Source: Bacteroidales bacterium
GTDB taxonomy: Bacteria > Bacteroidota > Bacteroidia > Bacteroidales > UBA3824
DNA length: 13,037 nucleotides
Assembly (NCBI GenBank): GCA_017645985.1
Contig: JAGCNK010000204.1
Location: 1 to 13,037 of the forward strand
Reading direction: 5' to 3'
Of the stretch, positions 8,323 to 13,037 are shown piece after piece. A program made the position numbers and the translations under genes. The first letter of the stretch is position 1, and each line of letters begins with the position of its first letter. The notes under the pieces are model-generated. The model did not search any database. It was given only the letters and a program-made list of their open reading frames with translations, and was not told where the DNA came from.

Positions 8323-8338
8323 TTATTACCGGTAATAA
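8323..8338. promoter_or_regulatory. Perfect 16-bp palindrome in the purL leader, possible operator
   Basis: TTATTACCGGTAATAA is a perfect inverted repeat without a spacer. It lies 13 nt after the -7 box of the predicted purL promoter and 19 nt before the purL start, so it would sit at about +9 to +25 of the transcript. As RNA it could form only a weak six-pair A-U stem with a CCGG loop. A binding site for a dimeric regulator is therefore the better guess. No regulator gene is next to it. Confidence 0.6.
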
Positions 8339-8357
8339 TATACACAAAAAATAGTTT

Positions 8358-11300
8358 ATGCTAATTTTCTATCAATCAACAAATTCTGAAATTTACGCTG
8401 TTAAATTCAGACAGACCCCAAACAAAAACGACAACAAAAAACTGCTCTGGCTTTTTGGCGACGCCAAACATTTGGACCAAAACAGGATTTCAGGCACGTT
8501 CATCGGCCCACGCAAGGAGATGATCACCCCGTGGAGCACCAACGCCGTTGAAATCACCCAGAACATGGGCATCGAAGGTATCGAACGCATCGAAAGATTC
8601 ATTCCCTCCGACGATCCTAACCCGCAGTTCGACAAAATGTTGCAGCGCGTTTACAACGACCTCGACGAAAACATTTTCACCATATCCAAGCAGCCCGACC
8701 CCGTGGTTTACATCGACGACCTCAGGGCTTACAACCAAAAAGAGGGACTCGCCCTCAGCGAACAGGAAATCAACTACTTGGAAAACCTCGGCAAAAGTCT
8801 CGGACGCAAGCTCACCGACAGCGAGGTGTTCGGTTTCTCGCAGGTAAACAGCGAACACTGCCGTCACAAAATTTTCGGCGGCACATTTGTAATCGACGGC
8901 AAGGAGAAAGACAAATCGCTGTTCCAGCTTATCAAGGAAACCTCGAAACAGAATCCGCGCGGATTGGTTTCGGCATACAAAGACAACGTGGCTTTTCTCG
9001 AAGGTCACAAGTCGGAGCAGTTCGCTCCCAAAAATCCCGAAACCGCTTCGGAGTTTGAAATCAAAGAGGTGGACACAGTACTGTCGATGAAAGCCGAAAC
9101 ACACAACTTCCCCACCACAGTAGAACCATTCAACGGCGCAGCCACAGGATCAGGCGGCGAAATCCGCGACCGTATGGCAGGCGGCAAAGGCAGCTTCCCC
9201 ATCGCAGGAACAGCCGTATATATGACTTCGTATCCCCGCATCCGCGAGGCTGAAGACGTTCAGAAACCTATCGACGAAATTACAGGCCGCGAATGGGAAA
9301 AAGCTGTTCCCGAACGCAAATGGCTCTACCAGACACCGTTGGAGATATTAATCAAAGCGTCGAACGGAGCAAGCGACTTTGGAAACAAATTTGGCCAGCC
9401 CCTTATCGTGGGCAGCCTCCTCACATTCGAACATTTTGAAGGCGACGAAAAATTCGGCTTCGACAAAGTGATAATGCAGGCCGGCGGCGTTGGTTACGCC
9501 CGCAAACAAGACTGCCAGAAAGACACTCCCGACTCAAATATGCCTATCGTGGTGCTCGGCGGCGACAACTACCGCATCGGTATGGGCGGAGGCGCAGTAT
9601 CTTCTGTAGCCACTGGTCAGTACAAAAACGACATCGAGCTCAACGCCGTGCAGCGTAGCAACCCCGAAATGCAGAAACGTGTTTACAACGCCATCCGCGC
9701 AGTGAGCGAAATGGACGAAAACCCGATCGTATCTGTTCACGACCACGGCGCAGGCGGACACCTCAACTGTCTGTCGGAACTTGTGGAAGAGACCGGCGGC
9801 GAAATCGAAATCGAAAAACTGCCCGTTGGCGACCCCACCCTCTCGAGCAAGGAGATCATCGGAAACGAAAGCCAGGAACGTATGGGCTTGGTTATCAAAC
9901 CCGAATACGTGGATATGCTCCAGAAGATAGCCGACCGCGAACGCGCTCCTATGTATGTTGTGGGCAAAACCACCGACGATATGGTGTTCAAATTCACCAA
10001 TCCCGACGGCTCCACTCCTATCAACCTCAAGCTTGAGGACTTCTTTGGCAAGCCCCCGAAGACCGTGATGAACGACGTCACAGTTACAAAAAAATACAAC
10101 GGCGTAAACTATTCAAACGACAAATTCCCCGAATATCTCACAGAAGTGCTTCAAATCGAAGGCGTTGCCTGCAAAGACTGGCTCACCAACAAGGTAGACC
10201 GCTCAGTAACTGGTAAGATTGCCCGTCAGCAGTGCGTGGGAGCTCTCCAGCTGCCACTTGCCGACCTTGGCGCAGTTTCTATCGATTACACAGGCACACG
10301 AGGCATTGCCACCGCTCTCGGACACGCTCCTGCGGTAGCTCTTATCAACGCAGAGGCTGGTTCGCGTATCGCAATTGCCGAATCGCTCACCAACATCGTT
10401 TGGGCTCCTTTGGAAGAGGGAATCAACTCTATATCACTGAGCGCCAACTGGATGTGGCCCTGCAAAAACAAAGGCGAGGACGCACGTCTCTACAGCGCGG
10501 TAAAAGCAGCTTCTGACTTTGCCATCGCTCTCGGAATCAACATTCCTACCGGCAAAGACTCGCTTTCAATGACTCAGAAATATCCCGACGGCTCAAAAGT
10601 TCTTGCCCCGGGCACAGTCATCATCACATCGGCAGGCGAGGTTTCCGACGTTAAAAAGATTGTTTCGCCCGACCTCAAACCGGTTGAAAACTCGCAGATT
10701 GTATACATCGACTTCTCTAAGACCGACCTCGACCTTGGCGGCAGCAGCTTTGCACAGACAGTTAACTCGCTCGGCAGCTCGTGTCCCGACATTGCCGATC
10801 CTGAGTATTTCAAAAACGCATTCAACGCTGTGCAGCAGCTTGTGTCAAAAGGACTTATACTCGCCGGTCACGACATTTCGGCAGGCGGTGCTATCACCAC
10901 ACTCTTTGAAATGTGCTTTGCAACCGTTTCGGGCGGTATGGACATCAACTTCGACTTCGACAAGAAATACGACCTCTGCCAGACACTGTTTAGCGAAAAT
11001 CCGGGCGTAGTATTCCAGACCGACAAGATAAACGAGGTTAGCAAGATATTGAAAGCCAACAACATTGATTTCAAAATCATCGGCAAGACAATACTTTCGA
11101 GAACCCTCAAAATCACACATCACGGCAAGACCCACAGCCTCGACATCGACTCGCTCCGCACCGTTTGGTACAAGACATCGTACCTTCTCGACCGCGAGCA
11201 GACCGAAAAATCGTGTGCCGAAAGCCGTTTCAACAACTTTGCACAGCAGCCGTTGGAATTCAAGTACAACCCCGCCTTCACTGGCAAGCTGTCGCAATAC

Positions 11301-12086
11301 GGACTCAAACCCAACCGCCGTCGCAAAACCGGCGTCAAGGCGGCTATCATCCGCGAAAAAGGTGTCAACGGCGACCGCGAAATGGCTTACACAATGTATC
11401 TTGCAGGTTTCGACGTTAAAGACGTGCACATGACCGACCTTGCCTCTGGCCGCGAGACTCTCGAAGATGTTAACTTCATTGTATACTGCGGAGGATTCTC
11501 CAACAGCGACGTTCTCGGCAGCGCAAAAGGCTGGGCAGGCGCGTTCAAATACAACGACAAAGCCCGCAAGGCTCTCGAAAACTTCTACAAGCGCACCGAC
11601 ACCCTCAGTCTCGGCGTTTGCAACGGATGCCAGCTGATGAACGAACTCGAACTGATTTATCCCAAAAAGAAAAAGCACCCGAAACTGCTCCACAACAAAT
11701 CGGGCAAGTTTGAGTCAGAGTTTATCACTGTAGACATTATGGAAAACAACTCTGTAATGCTCAAATCGTTGGCAGGTAGCAAATTAGGCGTATGGGTGGC
11801 TCACGGCGAGGGACGTTTCAGACTTCCCGAAGCTGAGAAAAACTACAACATTCCGATGAAATACTCCTACGGCGAATACCCTGGCAACCCCAACGGCTCA
11901 GACTACAACGCCGCAGCCATCGTTTCAGAGGATGGACGCCACCTCTCGATGATGCCTCACCCCGAACGTGCTATATTCCCCTGGCAATGTGCCACATACC
12001 CGTTCAATCGCAAAAACGACGAGGTTTCACCGTGGATCGAGGCGTTTGTTAACGCAAGAAAATGGATTGAGCAATTGAAGAAATAA
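8358..12086 (+). CDS. purL: Phosphoribosylformylglycinamidine synthase, large single-chain type
   Basis: PurL (FGAM synthetase) performs the fourth step of de novo purine synthesis, converting FGAR, ATP and glutamine to FGAM in the cytoplasm. The 1242 residues are a complete fused form, slightly shorter than the roughly 1295 of enterobacteria. In order: an N-terminal PurS-like domain (1 to about 150), a linker region with NSEHCRHK (164-171), and a first AIRS-like half with THNFPTT (248-254) and an ATGSGGE segment. VHDHGAGGH (460-468) opens the following subdomain, and a second AIRS-like half holds PTGKDS (730-735). A class I glutamine amidotransferase domain starts near 993. Its triad is visible as C1088 in GVCNGCQ, and H1201 and E1203 in MMPHPER. 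The start at 8358 fits the N-terminus of the family and the upstream promoter. It is a single-gene unit with its own promoter, a palindrome in the leader, and a strong terminator. I see no other purine gene in the window. Confidence 0.98.
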   Translation: MLIFYQSTNSEIYAVKFRQTPNKNDNKKLLWLFGDAKHLDQNRISGTFIGPRKEMITPWSTNAVEITQNMGIEGIERIERFIPSDDPNPQFDKMLQRVYNDLDENIFTISKQPDPVVYIDDLRAYNQKEGLALSEQEINYLENLGKSLGRKLTDSEVFGFSQVNSEHCRHKIFGGTFVIDGKEKDKSLFQLIKETSKQNPRGLVSAYKDNVAFLEGHKSEQFAPKNPETASEFEIKEVDTVLSMKAETHNFPTTVEPFNGAATGSGGEIRDRMAGGKGSFPIAGTAVYMTSYPRIREAEDVQKPIDEITGREWEKAVPERKWLYQTPLEILIKASNGASDFGNKFGQPLIVGSLLTFEHFEGDEKFGFDKVIMQAGGVGYARKQDCQKDTPDSNMPIVVLGGDNYRIGMGGGAVSSVATGQYKNDIELNAVQRSNPEMQKRVYNAIRAVSEMDENPIVSVHDHGAGGHLNCLSELVEETGGEIEIEKLPVGDPTLSSKEIIGNESQERMGLVIKPEYVDMLQKIADRERAPMYVVGKTTDDMVFKFTNPDGSTPINLKLEDFFGKPPKTVMNDVTVTKKYNGVNYSNDKFPEYLTEVLQIEGVACKDWLTNKVDRSVTGKIARQQCVGALQLPLADLGAVSIDYTGTRGIATALGHAPAVALINAEAGSRIAIAESLTNIVWAPLEEGINSISLSANWMWPCKNKGEDARLYSAVKAASDFAIALGINIPTGKDSLSMTQKYPDGSKVLAPGTVIITSAGEVSDVKKIVSPDLKPVENSQIVYIDFSKTDLDLGGSSFAQTVNSLGSSCPDIADPEYFKNAFNAVQQLVSKGLILAGHDISAGGAITTLFEMCFATVSGGMDINFDFDKKYDLCQTLFSENPGVVFQTDKINEVSKILKANNIDFKIIGKTILSRTLKITHHGKTHSLDIDSLRTVWYKTSYLLDREQTEKSCAESRFNNFAQQPLEFKYNPAFTGKLSQYGLKPNRRRKTGVKAAIIREKGVNGDREMAYTMYLAGFDVKDVHMTDLASGRETLEDVNFIVYCGGFSNSDVLGSAKGWAGAFKYNDKARKALENFYKRTDTLSLGVCNGCQLMNELELIYPKKKKHPKLLHNKSGKFESEFITVDIMENNSVMLKSLAGSKLGVWVAHGEGRFRLPEAEKNYNIPMKYSYGEYPGNPNGSDYNAAAIVSEDGRHLSMMPHPERAIFPWQCATYPFNRKNDEVSPWIEAFVNARKWIEQLKK

Positions 12087-12117
12087 AACACTTTTTTTTG
12101 CTCTCAACCTTTAATAC

Positions 12118-12156
12118 GGGAGTGCGCCACCCCAGGGTGTCGCGCTCCTTTTTTTT
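12118..12156 (+). terminator. Intrinsic terminator of purL
   Basis: A GC-rich hairpin pairs GGAGTGCG (12119-12126) with CGCGCTCC (12141-12148), with one G-T wobble. After one mismatched pair it continues as CACCC against GGGTG around a two-base CA, which must open into a larger loop. Eight T residues follow (12149-12156). It lies 32 nt after the purL stop and separates purL from the next gene. Confidence 0.92.
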
Positions 12157-12236
12157 GCATTTTTTTTCAATCTTTTTGGGGGAATAATAATTTTCGGTTG
12201 TCGCACTTATAGAAACCAAAAAAAACAAAAAGGGCT

Positions 12237-13037
12237 ATGGAAGAAAACGACAAATATATGTTCAACGCCGAGGAAATCAACTCGCAGCAGGATTTCAACG
12301 AACAGAGAGACCTCTATTCGATATATCTGCAGGCGGGCAAAATCGACACCGACAAGGCTTGGAACAATGTGAGCGCACTACTTGCACCACGAAAGCGCAC
12401 CAAGGTATTCAAACTTTGGCACGCAGTGGCGGCGGCTGCGGCGGCTGCAGTTATTGCTGTAACGCTGACATTCACGCTCAAAGATCCTATTAAATATCAG
12501 CAATATACAGCCAACACCGCTTGCGAAAACATCACTCTTCCCGACGGAAGCACAGTTTGCCTCAACCAAGGCGCGGTGATAGAGTTTCAAGAAAACTTCG
12601 AAGGCGAAGAACGCATTGTAAAGTTCTCTGGCGAAGGATATTTCGACATCGTGCACAACGACAACAAACCTTTCGTCATCCAGGCGGGCAACAACACCGT
12701 AAAAGTGCTCGGCACAGAGTTCAACCTCGTTGCCAAAGGCGACAATAATATAAAGGTGTCGGTAACCGACGGATGCGTGTCGCTCCAAAACGACGAAGGC
12801 AACATCACCGTTTCAAAAAACGAGGAGGCCACAGCCGTAAAAAACGAGAAACCGCAGAAGAACAAAATCTCCGACAATGTGCTGCAATGGCAGAGCCAAA
12901 TGCTTGATTTCAAGGATTGTCCGCTACCAAAAGCAGTTGAAAAACTCAGTTACGTATACGGCGTAGAAATTTCGATCGAAAACCCCTCTCTCAACAATCT
13001 CAAACTTACATCGCGCTATCAGAATGCCAAGATAGAA
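12237..13037 (+). CDS. FecR-family anti-sigma factor, partial (C-terminus beyond window)
   Basis: FecR-type proteins sit in the inner membrane, hold an ECF sigma factor through their N-terminus, and receive a signal from a TonB-dependent transporter in the periplasm. The open frame runs 267 codons from the ATG at 12237 to the window edge without a stop; the family is usually about 300-350 residues, so roughly the last quarter or less is missing. Seen in order: a cytoplasmic N-terminus with the conserved tryptophan of the KAWNNV segment (W42), a single membrane helix (about 59-81) with a run of seven alanines, a FecR beta-rich domain (about 90-185) with LPDGSTVCLN (101-110) and VKVLGTEFNL (155-164), and the start of a C-terminal domain like DUF4974 (about 218 on, LDFKDCPLPKAVEKL). 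No ECF sigma gene lies directly upstream, which is unusual. The gap 12157-12236 has only a partial -7-like TAATTTTC (12188-12195) with no correctly spaced TTTG. Confidence 0.92.
   Translation, partial: MEENDKYMFNAEEINSQQDFNEQRDLYSIYLQAGKIDTDKAWNNVSALLAPRKRTKVFKLWHAVAAAAAAAVIAVTLTFTLKDPIKYQQYTANTACENITLPDGSTVCLNQGAVIEFQENFEGEERIVKFSGEGYFDIVHNDNKPFVIQAGNNTVKVLGTEFNLVAKGDNNIKVSVTDGCVSLQNDEGNITVSKNEEATAVKNEKPQKNKISDNVLQWQSQMLDFKDCPLPKAVEKLSYVYGVEISIENPSLNNLKLTSRYQNAKIE

Noticed and set aside
12427..12452. GCG/GCT-rich short repeat
   Set aside because: It encodes the alanine-rich part of the membrane helix in the FecR-type protein and needs no other explanation.

Overview
The window reads as chromosomal DNA from a member of the Bacteroidota, most likely Bacteroidales. 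The grounds are the RecQ with its typical C-terminal extension, a FecR-type anti-sigma factor with the Bacteroidota architecture, weak A-rich ribosome binding regions, and an exact match to the Bacteroides-type primary sigma promoter (TTTG, 19 nt, TAnnTTTG) upstream of purL. Codon use is similar across all genes (GAC, AAC, TTC and CTC are favoured), so nothing looks recently acquired.

Layout. (1) 95-7233, plus strand: a probable three-gene operon of recQ, a 1359-residue protein with a divergent RecQ-like helicase core, and a 274-residue coiled-coil protein with one C-terminal membrane segment. The gaps between genes are 18 and 23 nt. (2) 7242-8174, minus strand: thioredoxin reductase trxB, converging on the operon with only 8 nt between stop codons. 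(3) 8175-8357: a 183-nt divergent promoter region with one promoter candidate for trxB, one for purL, and a perfect 16-bp palindrome in the purL leader. (4) 8358-12086, plus strand: the large single-chain purL of purine synthesis, closed by a strong intrinsic terminator at 12118-12156. (5) 12237 to the window end, plus strand: a FecR-type anti-sigma factor, cut by the window edge.

recQ, trxB, purL and fecR are ordinary genes. The unusual part is the pair downstream of recQ. The helicase region of the large protein can be laid almost end to end along the neighbouring RecQ (residues about 480-820 against RecQ 15-330), but it carries DEAQ in place of DEAH, has lost the tryptophan of the RecQ aromatic loop, and lacks the second arginine of motif VI. 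It is embedded between an N-terminal region of about 445 residues and a C-terminal region of about 490 residues that I cannot assign with confidence. Together with the membrane-anchored coiled-coil protein it may form a DNA-processing or defence module that works with, or is derived from, RecQ. That function is inference; the operon layout and motif changes are visible in the sequence.
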